Source: CALBPI01 sp942491885 (GTDB lineage: Bacteria > Pseudomonadota > Gammaproteobacteria > Steroidobacterales > Woeseiaceae). Taken from it: a stretch of DNA of 64,000 bases. This document shows positions 9,046 through 18,399 of the stretch, one piece after another. The stretch spans positions 744,001 through 808,000 of the forward strand of contig CALOCQ010000002.1 in the NCBI GenBank assembly GCA_942491885.1. The letters run 5' to 3'. Each line of letters begins with the position of its first letter. Within the stretch, counting starts at the first letter, position 1. The position numbers and the translations under genes were made by a program. Under the pieces are notes generated by a model. It was not told the origin of the DNA and ran no database searches. It worked only from the letters and a program-made list of their open reading frames with translations.

Positions 9046-10389
9046 CTAGCGCGACGAGTCACACATCAGCGGTTGCCCGGCCCTGATCGGAATAACCTCA
9101 TTGCCGTCAAATGCCAGCTGCCCATTGACCCACGTCGACATGACGCGACTACGGAAACGTGTTCCTGCAAACGGCGTCCAGCCGCATTTGTAGAGCACGC
9201 CGGCATCATCAGCCGTCCATTCACTATTGAGATCGACCAACACCAGATCGGCGAAATAGCCTTCGCGCAAATAGCCGCGCTCAACGACGCCGAAAATATC
9301 CGCCGGCGCGTGCGACATGCGATCGACCATGAAAGCGATGTCCACCGGAATCTCACGGGTAAGATCGAGTGCCGCAACCAGTGCGTGCTGGGTCAGCGGC
9401 AGACCCGCGGGCGCCGCGAAATAATGGCGCTCCTTCTCACTCAGCAAATGCGGCGCATGGTCGGTCGCGATAATATCGAGGCGGCCGTCGACCAACGCCT
9501 GACGCAGTGCCTGCCGGTCCGCATTGGTCTTGATTGCCGGGTTGCACTTGATGCGTGTGCCGAGCCGGTCATAGTCGTCGGCGTCGAACCACAGGTGATG
9601 GATACAAATTTCGGCGGTTATCCGCTTGGTGCTGCGATGACCGGTGTCGAACAACGACATCTCGGCTGCCGTCGTCAGGTGTAATACATGCAAGCGTGCA
9701 TCATGTTTCTTGGCCAGCCCGGTCGCCAGCGTCGATGATTTCAGACATGCCTCAGCGCTGCGGATATTCGGGTGCTCGCCGATCGGCACATCATTGCCGT
9801 ACTGTTCACGCGCCTTTTTTTCGTTCGCCCAGATCATCGGCGAATCTTCGCAATGCGTGACGACTAACAGTGGTGCGTCGGCAAATAAGGCCTCGAGTGC
9901 GGCGGGGTCATCAACCAGCAAGCTGCCGGTGGACGCGCCCATAAACGCTTTGATTCCGCAGCTCTCATCAGGCTTGAGTGCGCGAATCTCATCGATGTTG
10001 TCGTTGGTGGCACCGAAATAGAATGCATAGTTCGCGTGGCATCGATCCTGCGCGAGCCCGTACTTGGCACGCAGCGCCTCGCGGGTGATCGTGGCCGGAT
10101 TTACGTTCGGCATATCCATGAAACTGGTGGTGCCGCCCGCAACCGATGCGGCCGACTCGGTGGTCAGATCACCCTTCGCGGTAAGCCCGGGCTCACGAAA
10201 ATGCACCTGATCGTCGATCATCCCCGGCAGCAGATAGCGACCGGCGGCGTCCACGACCTGCATGTCAGACTCGGCGGTGATTGACGGCGCGATTTTGTCG
10301 ATGCGATCGCCGGCGATGAGCAGATCAGACTCGACGACCTCGCCTTCGTTGACGAGTGTCGCGTTCTTGATCAGTGTCCGTGCTGCCAT
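9046..10389 (-). CDS. pyrC: Dihydroorotase, class I type
   Basis: 447 residues; cyclises N-carbamoyl-aspartate to dihydroorotate in pyrimidine synthesis (cytoplasm). Amidohydrolase-fold landmarks: DDQVHFREPG (59-68), GGTTSFMDMPN, CGIKAFMGASTGS with the Lys expected to be carbamylated, VVTHCED, HVLHLTTAAEMS and the catalytic-Asp motif IATDHAPHLLSEKE. The usual HxH metal pair is QVH here (Q61, H63); I recall the same DDQVHFREPG form from dihydroorotases of Xanthomonas and Bacteroidetes, so this is a subfamily trait rather than damage. Starts 5 bases after the prolyl aminopeptidase stop, so the two are cotranscribed. Allantoinase is the main alternative, but no other purine-degradation genes are nearby. 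The symbol denotes function only. Confidence 0.85.
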   Translation of the reverse strand: MAARTLIKNATLVNEGEVVESDLLIAGDRIDKIAPSITAESDMQVVDAAGRYLLPGMIDDQVHFREPGLTAKGDLTTESAASVAGGTTSFMDMPNVNPATITREALRAKYGLAQDRCHANYAFYFGATNDNIDEIRALKPDESCGIKAFMGASTGSLLVDDPAALEALFADAPLLVVTHCEDSPMIWANEKKAREQYGNDVPIGEHPNIRSAEACLKSSTLATGLAKKHDARLHVLHLTTAAEMSLFDTGHRSTKRITAEICIHHLWFDADDYDRLGTRIKCNPAIKTNADRQALRQALVDGRLDIIATDHAPHLLSEKERHYFAAPAGLPLTQHALVAALDLTREIPVDIAFMVDRMSHAPADIFGVVERGYLREGYFADLVLVDLNSEWTADDAGVLYKCGWTPFAGTRFRSRVMSTWVNGQLAFDGNEVIPIRAGQPLMCDSSR

Positions 10390-10394
10390 CAGTG

Positions 10395-11357
10395 TTACCC
10401 CGCAAAATGATCGGTGGCATTAACAAGCGCGCTTGCATTGCCGGGCTCGAACGCCGAGTGCCCCGCGTCTTCTATGATTTCAAGGTGGCTGCCGGGCCAG
10501 GCCTGATGCAACTCCCACGCGGATACCGCCGGACACACAACATCATAGCGGCCCTGCACAATGGCTGCAGGTATGTTGCGAATCTTGCCGATATCGCGCA
10601 GCAGCTGTGCGTCGTCCATGAAGCCATTGTTCATGAAGTAGTGGCATTCGATACGCGCCATAGCCAGTGCATGCTGCGCCTCGCCGAACTGCTCGGTTGC
10701 CAGTGCGTTAGGGCGCAGGAAGCTGGTGGAGCCTTCCCAGACCGACCACGCGCGCGCCGCCTCCAGCCGGGCTTGCTCGTCGTCACCGGTCAGACGGCGA
10801 TAGTAGGCGTAGAGGAGATTGCTGCGCTCGGCATCAGGAATCGGTGCGAGATAGTGCTGCCACCGGTCCGGATAGATTTCGCTGGCTCCGTGCTGGTAGA
10901 ACCAGTGAATCTCTTTGGCGCGCAGCATGAAGATACCGCGCAGGACGAGCTCGGTGACGTGCTCAGGGTGAGTTTGTGCGTAGGCAAGCGCCAGCGTGCT
11001 GCCCCATGACCCGCCGAAAACCTGCCAGCGACGAATCTGCAGCGCTTCGCGCAGAACCTCGATATCACCGACCAGATCCCAGGTCGTATTTTCGACCAGG
11101 CTCGCGTGAGGCCTGCTCTTGCCGGCACCGCGCTGATCGAACATGACAATGCGGTAGATGTCCGGATTGAAGAACTGGCGCATCGGCGCGCTGCTGCCCC
11201 CGCCGGGACCACCGTGCAATACAACGACCGGCTTGCCGTGCGGGTTACCGGATTGCTCATAATAAAGTTGATGGCCATTGCCGACGTCCAGAAAGTCGGA
11301 CTGGAAGGGTTCAATCGCGGGATATAGCTGACGCCGCGGCTCGGTCGATAATTTCAT
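10395..11357 (-). CDS. pip: Prolyl aminopeptidase (proline iminopeptidase)
   Basis: 320 residues; alpha/beta-hydrolase (family S33) that removes N-terminal proline from peptides in the cytoplasm. Seen: oxyanion motif HGGPGGGSS, nucleophile elbow GGSWGSTLALAYAQ, catalytic Asp in QGRYDVVCP and catalytic His in DAGHSAFEP near the C-terminus. The ATG at 11357 (MKLSTEPRRQLYP) was preferred to a frame reaching 11486 because the conserved N-terminus LYPAIEPFQ begins there. Shares a 153-base divergent intergenic region with the oligopeptide-binding lipoprotein gene, a suggestive pairing since both deal with peptides. Translationally close to the dihydroorotase gene downstream. Confidence 0.93.
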   Translation of the reverse strand: MKLSTEPRRQLYPAIEPFQSDFLDVGNGHQLYYEQSGNPHGKPVVVLHGGPGGGSSAPMRQFFNPDIYRIVMFDQRGAGKSRPHASLVENTTWDLVGDIEVLREALQIRRWQVFGGSWGSTLALAYAQTHPEHVTELVLRGIFMLRAKEIHWFYQHGASEIYPDRWQHYLAPIPDAERSNLLYAYYRRLTGDDEQARLEAARAWSVWEGSTSFLRPNALATEQFGEAQHALAMARIECHYFMNNGFMDDAQLLRDIGKIRNIPAAIVQGRYDVVCPAVSAWELHQAWPGSHLEIIEDAGHSAFEPGNASALVNATDHFAG

Positions 11358-11510
11358 ACGGTGATTATGCGATTTCAGAGCCGGATTTACCAACGCATGG
11401 AATTTAGCGAATGGACGCTGGAAGGCCGGTTGTGCGAACATCGCAGTGCTGTTTAAGGGGAATTTCCGGTTGGCCGCAAATGCCACAAGCCGGGCAAGGC
11501 AGGGTTTTAC

Positions 11511-13109
11511 ATGCGCTACATCTACGCTGCCATCGCGGTACTCGTTATCGCCGGCTGTTCCGGCTCATCTACACAGGAAGAGGCGAACCCGGCCGCCAGT
11601 CTCAAGCGCGCCAATGCGGCTGAGCCATCGACGTTAGACCCCCACCGGGCCGAAGGTGTTGCCGCGTCGAACGTACTGCGTGATATTTATGAGGGTCTGG
11701 TGGCAGAGGCACCCGACGGATCACTGGTTCCCGGTGCCGCCGCTCGCTGGGAAATCAGCGATGACGGTCTGGTTTATACATTCTTCCTCCGCGAAGCCGG
11801 CCGCTGGTCAAACGGAGACCCGGTTGTCGCCGAGGACTTTGCCGCCGGTATTCGGCGCACAACTGACCCGAAAACTGCGAGCAACTACGCACGCCTGTTC
11901 CTGCCGCTCGAAAATGCGCAGGCTGTAATCAGTGGCGACAAGCCGGTCGAGGAACTTGGTATCCGCGCCGCCGGTGACAAGATCGTCGAAATCCGCTTGC
12001 AGCGGCCGACGCCCTACCTGCTCGGCCTGCTAACCAATCCACCGGCGTTCCCGCTGCATCGCGCTAGCTTTGCCACTTATGGCGATGATTTCGTCAAGCC
12101 GGGCAACCTCATATCCAACGGCGCCTACCAGCTCAAGGAATGGCGCATCGGTGACCGCCTGATCACAACCCGCAATCCTTATTTTCATGATGCTGCGTCC
12201 GTCTCAATCGAGCAGGTCGAGTTCCTGCCGATCGAAGACACCATGACCGAGCTCAACATGTTCCGCGCCGGTGAACTCGACTTTACCTCGGGTACGCCGA
12301 ACTCGCTCTATCGCCAATTGCGCCAGACCTACGGGGACCAGCTGGTTGTACATCCCATGCTGAGCACCTATTTCTATGTGTTCGATCTTGGCGAGCCGCC
12401 GATGAACGATGTCCGTGTCCGCGAAGCACTGACGATCGCGGTTGACCGCGATGATCTGGTCGACATCGTCCTTGGTACGGGGCAGCCCGGCGCGTGGGGA
12501 CTCATCCCGCCGGGCGTCGACAACTATGAATCATTTTCTTACGACTGGCGCAGTTTGCCGCGCGAGGAACAGCTTGAGCGCGCGCGCAACCTATACAAAC
12601 AAGCGGGCTACTCGGAAGCTCAGCCACTTGAAATCGATCTGCTTTACAACACCAGCGACAACCACAAGAAAATTGCGGTCGCGATACAGGGCATGCTACG
12701 CGAGAACCTTGGCGCACGCGTCAACCTGATCAACCAGGAATGGAAGGTATTACTCGAGAATCGCATGCAACGCGAGGGCTGGGACCTGCTGCGCCTCTCC
12801 TGGTCCGGTGACTACAACGACCCGAACACCTTTCTCGAAATATTCAGCAGCAACCATGCACAGAATACACCGGGGTTTGAGAGTGAAGCGTTCGACAATA
12901 TGCTCGAGCAAATCGCCAACGAACTTGACCCGGTCGTGCGCGCCGGCATTGCCGCGGATACCGAGCGCTTTCTAATGGAGCGCTATCCGATATTGCCGCT
13001 GTACTTTTACGCCAGCAAACACCTCGTCAGCGAGCGTGTCGGCGACTTTACGCCCAATATCGGCGATCGCATTTACTCCCGCTATCTGACCCTGAATCCC
13101 TCGCCCTAA
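11511..13109 (+). CDS. Oligopeptide ABC-transporter substrate-binding lipoprotein (OppA/MppA-like)
   Basis: 532 residues, family 5 extracellular solute-binding protein. A lipoprotein signal is visible: MRYIYAAIAVLVIAGC with the lipobox VIAGC, so Cys16 would be lipidated. The mature protein opens with the family signature ANAAEPSTLDPHRAEG and contains DGLVYTFFLREAGRWSNGDPV and VREALTIAVDRDDLV, all characteristic of OppA-type peptide binders, and ends in YPILPLYFYASKHLV. No permease or ATPase genes lie beside it, so it is an orphan binding protein that must use transporter components encoded elsewhere, or serve in recycling of cell-wall peptides as MppA does. Followed by a promoter and the M16 protease gene. 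Confidence 0.92.
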   Translation: MRYIYAAIAVLVIAGCSGSSTQEEANPAASLKRANAAEPSTLDPHRAEGVAASNVLRDIYEGLVAEAPDGSLVPGAAARWEISDDGLVYTFFLREAGRWSNGDPVVAEDFAAGIRRTTDPKTASNYARLFLPLENAQAVISGDKPVEELGIRAAGDKIVEIRLQRPTPYLLGLLTNPPAFPLHRASFATYGDDFVKPGNLISNGAYQLKEWRIGDRLITTRNPYFHDAASVSIEQVEFLPIEDTMTELNMFRAGELDFTSGTPNSLYRQLRQTYGDQLVVHPMLSTYFYVFDLGEPPMNDVRVREALTIAVDRDDLVDIVLGTGQPGAWGLIPPGVDNYESFSYDWRSLPREEQLERARNLYKQAGYSEAQPLEIDLLYNTSDNHKKIAVAIQGMLRENLGARVNLINQEWKVLLENRMQREGWDLLRLSWSGDYNDPNTFLEIFSSNHAQNTPGFESEAFDNMLEQIANELDPVVRAGIAADTERFLMERYPILPLYFYASKHLVSERVGDFTPNIGDRIYSRYLTLNPSP

Positions 13110-13151
13110 CGCTGCGCGGTCAGGTACTTACGGGTCGCTAAGCCGGATATT

Positions 13152-13180
13152 TGGACAAACGCCACGACAGACGTTAGATT
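13152..13180 (+). promoter_or_regulatory. Candidate sigma-70 promoter for the M16 protease gene
   Basis: TGGACA at 13152-13157 (five of six matches to the -35 consensus) and TAGATT at 13175-13180 (four of six to -10) are separated by 17 bases. The site lies in the 125-base gap between the oligopeptide-binding protein and the M16 protease, about 55 bases before the chosen ATG. Identified by eye only. Confidence 0.4.
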
Positions 13181-13234
13181 TTGTGGCCGCCGCACCCACT
13201 GCGGATGGCCAATTTCACGATCACAGGAGTTCCC

Positions 13235-15967
13235 ATGCGCCGCAATTTTTCCGGCCTGATGGCCGCACTCGTCTGTTTAGTCGCGGGCACCGCTCAGGCA
13301 CAAACGGTCGAGATTCCATATACCCAGTTCACGCTCGAGAACGGTCTGACTGTAATCGTTCACGAGGATCGGAAAGCACCGATCGTTGCCGTCAACCTGT
13401 GGTATCACGTGGGCTCGAAGAACGAAAAGCAAGGGCGGACCGGTTTCGCACACCTGTTCGAACACCTGATGTTCAACGGCACCGAAAACTATGATGACGA
13501 GTACTTCGGCCCGTTCGAGCGCGTCGGCGCAACCGGCCAGAACGGGACAACCTCTTTCGACCGGACCAACTACTTTCAAACGGTGCCGACCACTGCACTG
13601 GATCTCGCGTTGTGGATGGAATCGGACCGCATGGGCCACCTGTTAGGCGCCGTCACACAGGAGCGCCTCGATGAACAACGCGGCGTGGTGCAGAACGAAA
13701 AGCGACAAAGTGAAAACCAGCCTTATGGCCGCGTCTTTTCACGCCTCGTCGAAAGCCTGTTCCCCGAGGGTCACCCCTACTCCTGGCTGCCGATCGGGTC
13801 GATGGAAGACCTGAATGCAGCAACCCTGGATGACGTGAAAGAGTGGTTTCGCAGCTACTACGGCCCGAACAATGCGGTACTCGTGCTGGCGGGCGATATT
13901 ACGCCGGAGATCGCGAAGGAAAAAGTCGCGTTGTACTTCGGTGACATTCCCCCGGGACCGCCGATCGTGCGTTTCGAGGAATGGGTGCCGAGTCTTGACG
14001 GCGACAGGCGCGAAGTTATGCAGGACCGCGTCCCGCAGACACGCATTTATAAGGTCTGGCCGGCACCGGCCTGGGCCGACGCAGACACAGATACCCTGCA
14101 ACTCGCGAGCGCGATTCTGGGTGGGGGCAAGAATTCACGACTCTACAAGCGACTGGTTTACACCGACCAAACGGCGACCGGTGTCAGCGCCAGCGTACTG
14201 GCCTTTGAGATCGCCGGCGGCGTGTTGGTCACGGCCAGCGTACAGCCGGGCGGCGATGCCGACGCTGTCGAGAAGGCCATGGACGAGGAAATCGCAAAGT
14301 TCCTTAAAGACGGTCCGACGCGAAAAGAACTGCAGCGCGTGCGCACACAAGCCAAGGCAGGCTTCGTTCGCGGTGCCGAGCGGGTCGGTGGCTTCGGTGG
14401 CAAATCCGACATCCTGGCGGAGAACTTCGTCTATGGCGGCAGTGCGGATTTCTATAAGACCAGCCTTGAAAGACTGGACCAGGCAACAACAGCAAGTATT
14501 CGCGAGGCAGCCAACCGCTGGATGACCGGCTCGAGCTACGTATTGAGTGTCGTGCCATTCGCAACTGACCTTAAGGCCGGCGATCAAAGCGCAGACCGCA
14601 GCGCGCTACCCTTCCCCGAGGAATTCCCGACAGTCGGGTTCCCTGACTTCGAGCAGGCGACGCTCGACAATGGCATGACGCTGATTGTTGCCAAACGCGG
14701 CGATCTGCCGTTGATTAATTTCAGCCTCGTGCTGGATGCAGGCTACGCGGCGGATCAGTTCGGGCTGCCGGGTACAGCGGGCTTTACGATGACCATGCTC
14801 GATGAAGGCACCAAGCGCCGCGATGCACTCGAGATCAGTGAGGCGCTCGCCCAGCTTGGCGCGAATCTTGGTACCGGCGCCAATCTCGACAGCGCATTCG
14901 TGGCACTGAATACACTGTCCGATAGCGTCGAGCCCGCATTGGACATTTATGCCGACGTGATTCTAAACCCGCAATTCCCGGAAAAAGAAATCGAGCGGTT
15001 ACGTAAGGCAAGTATCGCCGCCATCGGGCGCGAGCGCGCTCAACCGCGATCCATGGCGCTGCGGGTGTTGCCAAAACTGATGTTTGGTGAGGCGCATGCC
15101 TATGCACAGCCGCTGACCGGCAGTGGCACCGAAGAGAGCATCGCACAGATCACTCGCGAGACCCTGACGTCGTTCCACGACACCTGGTTCCGACCCAACA
15201 ATGCGACGCTGATCGTCGTCGGCGACACCACGCTTGCCGATATCCGGCCCGCAATCGAAGCGCGCTTCGGTAAATGGCAACCGGCCGATGTGCCCGAGAA
15301 AACGCTGGATGACGTCGCGCAGGCGGATGCGGAAATCGTCTACCTGATTGACCGCCCGGGTTCGGATCAGTCGATCATTTTCGCCGGTCACGTCATACCG
15401 CCGAAGTCCGATGCCAATGACATGGCGATTGAGGCGGCGAACCAGGTGCTTGGTGGCGAATTTTCGTCGCGACTGAACATGAACCTGCGCGAGGACAAGG
15501 GCTGGTCGTACGGCAGTTACTCGTTCATCGTCGATGCCGCGGCGCAGCGGCCGTTCGTCCTCTCAGCCCCGGTGCAAACCGACAAGACCGCGGAATCCAT
15601 CGCCGAACTGCGGCGCGAGCTTCGCGACTATCTTGGCGGGTCGCCGGCGACGGAAGATGAACTCTCACGCGTGCGCGACGGCAACACATTATCGCTGCCG
15701 GGTCGCTGGGAAACGATTGGTGCCGTGAGCGGCTCGATATCGGAAATCGTGCGCTTCAAATTGCCGAATGACTACTGGAACACCTACGCTGATCGCACAC
15801 GTGCACTGACGCTCGAGGCGGTCGCCGAGCAGGCGCAACGGGTTATCAAACCGGACAACGTCATTTGGGTAGTGGTCGGTGATCGTGCCCTGATCGAGCA
15901 AGGCATACGTGATCTTGGGCTCGGTGAGATCAGGCTGATCGATACCGACGGCAACCTGCTGCAGTAG
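13235..15967 (+). CDS. Secreted M16 family zinc metalloprotease, two-domain (pitrilysin/processing-peptidase type)
   Basis: 910 residues from the ATG at 13235, preceded by CAGGAG at 13223. The signal peptide (about 1-22, ending TAQAQ) sends it to the periplasm. The first M16 domain has the inverted zinc motif HLFEH (H73, E76, H77) followed by the downstream Glu in RGVVQNEKRQ, so it is catalytically complete. A second homologous domain (from about residue 475, ATLDNGMTLIVAKRG) lacks the zinc motif, as usual for the inactive partner half that forms the peptide chamber. Probably degrades periplasmic peptides; it sits downstream of a peptide-binding lipoprotein. The ilvA gene begins 6 bases after its stop. 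Confidence 0.93.
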   Translation: MRRNFSGLMAALVCLVAGTAQAQTVEIPYTQFTLENGLTVIVHEDRKAPIVAVNLWYHVGSKNEKQGRTGFAHLFEHLMFNGTENYDDEYFGPFERVGATGQNGTTSFDRTNYFQTVPTTALDLALWMESDRMGHLLGAVTQERLDEQRGVVQNEKRQSENQPYGRVFSRLVESLFPEGHPYSWLPIGSMEDLNAATLDDVKEWFRSYYGPNNAVLVLAGDITPEIAKEKVALYFGDIPPGPPIVRFEEWVPSLDGDRREVMQDRVPQTRIYKVWPAPAWADADTDTLQLASAILGGGKNSRLYKRLVYTDQTATGVSASVLAFEIAGGVLVTASVQPGGDADAVEKAMDEEIAKFLKDGPTRKELQRVRTQAKAGFVRGAERVGGFGGKSDILAENFVYGGSADFYKTSLERLDQATTASIREAANRWMTGSSYVLSVVPFATDLKAGDQSADRSALPFPEEFPTVGFPDFEQATLDNGMTLIVAKRGDLPLINFSLVLDAGYAADQFGLPGTAGFTMTMLDEGTKRRDALEISEALAQLGANLGTGANLDSAFVALNTLSDSVEPALDIYADVILNPQFPEKEIERLRKASIAAIGRERAQPRSMALRVLPKLMFGEAHAYAQPLTGSGTEESIAQITRETLTSFHDTWFRPNNATLIVVGDTTLADIRPAIEARFGKWQPADVPEKTLDDVAQADAEIVYLIDRPGSDQSIIFAGHVIPPKSDANDMAIEAANQVLGGEFSSRLNMNLREDKGWSYGSYSFIVDAAAQRPFVLSAPVQTDKTAESIAELRRELRDYLGGSPATEDELSRVRDGNTLSLPGRWETIGAVSGSISEIVRFKLPNDYWNTYADRTRALTLEAVAEQAQRVIKPDNVIWVVVGDRALIEQGIRDLGLGEIRLIDTDGNLLQ

Positions 15968-15973
15968 GCGACC

Positions 15974-17512
15974 ATGGCGGGTAACGCAGTGGTGGATACT
16001 GACTGGCGGGCGCTGACGACCCAGGCATTGCAGCGCGTATATGACGTGGCAATTGAAACGCCATTGATGGAAGCACCACTGTTGAGCGCGAGACTCGGCA
16101 ATCATGTGCTGGTGAAACGCGAAGATCTGCAGCCGGTATTTTCATTCAAGCTGCGCGGCGCCTACAACAAGATCGCCTCACTGAGCGATGCCGCGCTGGG
16201 TCACGGCGTCATTTGCAGCTCCGCCGGCAATCATGCGCAGGGCGTCGCGATGGCCGCAAGCATGCGCGGCGTACCGGCTACCGTGGTGATGCCGGCGACG
16301 ACGCCCAGCATCAAGATCGACGCAGTACGCACCTTTGGCGCGGAGGTTATCCTGCACGGCGACAATTACGACGCGGCGCAGGCCAGGGCGTTGGCGCTGG
16401 CCGAACAGCGTGGGCTGACGTTTATCCACCCGTTCGATGACCCTTTGGTTATCGCCGGGCAATCAACGATCGGCGTAGAAATCGACCGGCAGTGTGACGG
16501 GGCGATCGACAAATTGTTTGTACCTATCGGCGGCGGCGGTCTGGCGGCAGGCATCGCACTGGCGATGAAACGCGTGCGCCCCGACATCAAGATTATCGGC
16601 GTCGAGCCCGAACAGTCGGCGAGCATGCGCGAGGCAATGTTGGCCGGCGCGCCGGTAACGCTGAAACATGTCGGAATTTTCGCCGACGGGGTCGCCGTCA
16701 GGCGTGTCGGTGATATCACGTTCGCTCTGTGTCGCGAGCTGGTCGACGACATCATCACGGTGACCACCGACCAAACCTGCGCAGCGATTCGTGACATTTT
16801 TGAAGAGACCCGCACCGTCGTCGAGCCAGCCGGCGCGCTGGCGATCGCCGGACTGAAGAAATACGTTAAGCAACATCGCATCAGCGACCAAACGCTCGTC
16901 GCCATCAACTGCGGCGCCAACCTGAACTTTGACCGCTTGCGCCACATTGCCGAGCGCGCCGCCATCGGCGAGCAGCGCGAAGCCTTGTTTGCCGTGCGCA
17001 TCGCGGAGCACCCCGGCAGCTTCCGGCGTTTCTGCGCGACGCTCGGCAAGCAGGGTGTCACCGAGTTCAATTACCGCTACTCGCCGGGTGCGGATGCACG
17101 CATCTTTGTCGGCGTCGCGTTGCAGCACGGCGCCGCTCAGCAGGCCGAACTGCAGAAGAACATCACCGATGCGGGCTATCAGGCGGTCGACATCAGCGAC
17201 AATGAACTCGCCCAGCTGCATATCCGCCACCTTGTCGGCGGACGCGCGCCGGATCTGGTGGACGAGCGGCTATATCGCTTTGAGTTTCCGGAACGTCCCG
17301 GCGCACTGATGGATTTCCTCAATGCGGTCGGTGAGCAGTGGAACATCAGCTTGTTCCATTATCGCAACCATGGCTCCGATTTCGGCCGCGTGCTGGTCGG
17401 CATTCAGGTCGACGACGACAACCGCGCGGAACTCGACGAGCATCTGGCTACGTTGGGGTTCGACTACTGGGACGAGACGGACAACCCCGCCTACCAGCTA
17501 TTTCTGACCTGA
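15974..17512 (+). CDS. ilvA: Threonine ammonia-lyase (threonine dehydratase), biosynthetic
   Basis: 512 residues; PLP enzyme converting threonine to 2-oxobutyrate, first step of isoleucine synthesis. PLP lysine in VFSFKLRGAYNK (K59), phosphate-binding loop PIGGGGLAAG, and SSAGNHAQGVA are clear. The C-terminal third contains two ACT-like regulatory domains (ALFAVRIAEHPGSFRRF and YRFEFPERPGALMDFL), the arrangement of the allosteric isoleucine-inhibited enzyme; length equals the E. coli IlvA class. It follows the M16 protease by 6 bases and is probably cotranscribed with it, an unusual partner; other ilv genes are not present in the window. Convergent to the aldolase-like gene downstream. Confidence 0.95.
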   Translation: MAGNAVVDTDWRALTTQALQRVYDVAIETPLMEAPLLSARLGNHVLVKREDLQPVFSFKLRGAYNKIASLSDAALGHGVICSSAGNHAQGVAMAASMRGVPATVVMPATTPSIKIDAVRTFGAEVILHGDNYDAAQARALALAEQRGLTFIHPFDDPLVIAGQSTIGVEIDRQCDGAIDKLFVPIGGGGLAAGIALAMKRVRPDIKIIGVEPEQSASMREAMLAGAPVTLKHVGIFADGVAVRRVGDITFALCRELVDDIITVTTDQTCAAIRDIFEETRTVVEPAGALAIAGLKKYVKQHRISDQTLVAINCGANLNFDRLRHIAERAAIGEQREALFAVRIAEHPGSFRRFCATLGKQGVTEFNYRYSPGADARIFVGVALQHGAAQQAELQKNITDAGYQAVDISDNELAQLHIRHLVGGRAPDLVDERLYRFEFPERPGALMDFLNAVGEQWNISLFHYRNHGSDFGRVLVGIQVDDDNRAELDEHLATLGFDYWDETDNPAYQLFLT

Positions 17513-17557
17513 CAGCGCTGGCCGCAACGCAGGCGCTTGATTAAAGTAGCGCGCGAC

Positions 17558-18328
17558 CTATTCCTTGTACGACGGATCGCGCCGGTCGAGCTTACGCAGC
17601 AAACCCGGCCAGACAAGCTGCCCGCCCATGCCGCGCGACACTTCTTTCGCCTGTGCTTTGATGCCGGCCAGAATTTTCGGATCGATCATCGTCAGCTCGC
17701 CGCCACCGGACTGCGCGTTGATCTGTATCTGGCAGCTGACCTCCATGAAATACATCGCCTGAAACGCATCGGCTATCGACGCGCCGGCCGTCAGCAGACC
17801 GTGGTTGCGCAACATCAGCGCCATCTTGTCGCCGAGATCCGCCACCAGCCGCGGCTTTTCGTCCTCGTTGAGCGCGACGCCTTCGTAGTCGTGATAGCCC
17901 AGTGACGAGAGCACGAACAGGCTGTGTTGCGAGATCGGTAACAAGCCGTTTGGCTGGGCCGAGACCGCCACGCCGGCCCGGGTGTGCGTGTGCATGACGC
18001 AGGCGACGTCGTGGCGAACGGCGTGGATCGCACTGTGGATGGTAAACCCGGCGGGATTAATCTCGTACGGCGACGGCATCACCTTATTGCCATCGAGGTC
18101 GATCTTCACGAGGCTACTGGCGGTTATCTCTTCGAAGAACAAGCCGTAGGGATTGATGAGGAAATGGCCTTCCTCATTCGGCACAGATGCCGAGATGTGC
18201 GTGTAGACCAGATCGTCCCAGCCGTGCATCGCGATCAGTCGATAGGCCGCCGCGAGGTCTACCCGCGTTTGCCATTCGGCCTCGCTGACCTGCTCACGAA
18301 CCGAAAGTGTTGCCTGTGCTGTACTCAT
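17558..18328 (-). CDS. Class II aldolase/adducin domain protein
   Basis: 256 residues covering one class II aldolase/adducin fold. Metal-ligand histidines are seen in VMHTHTRAGVAV and MLRNHGLLTAG, and the Gly-rich phosphate-binding region in HISASVPNEEGHFLINPYG. The family includes fuculose-phosphate aldolases, ribulose-phosphate epimerases and many uncharacterised bacterial members; this one belongs to the longer uncharacterised group that lacks a clear sugar-phosphate partner. Start ATG at 18328 has AGGAGAG upstream. It is the last of three leftward genes (helicase, M20 amidohydrolase, aldolase), each separated by about 70 bases, so joint transcription is possible but not certain. Substrate unknown. 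Confidence 0.85.
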   Translation of the reverse strand: MSTAQATLSVREQVSEAEWQTRVDLAAAYRLIAMHGWDDLVYTHISASVPNEEGHFLINPYGLFFEEITASSLVKIDLDGNKVMPSPYEINPAGFTIHSAIHAVRHDVACVMHTHTRAGVAVSAQPNGLLPISQHSLFVLSSLGYHDYEGVALNEDEKPRLVADLGDKMALMLRNHGLLTAGASIADAFQAMYFMEVSCQIQINAQSGGGELTMIDPKILAGIKAQAKEVSRGMGGQLVWPGLLRKLDRRDPSYKE

Positions 18329-18399
18329 TGCATCTCTCCTGGCGTTGCGCCTGACGCGATGGCGCGGTCCACCAGGACCGTGCCGCGTCGGTTGGCCGG

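Noticed and set aside
9784..9824. T-rich stretch resembling a terminator
   Set aside because: It lies inside the dihydroorotase coding sequence, without a stable hairpin, and encodes the conserved Lys-rich segment.
12502..12717. Short frames antisense to the oligopeptide-binding protein and similar shadow frames across the window
   Set aside because: They are explained by third-position GC bias of the real genes and lack start signals.
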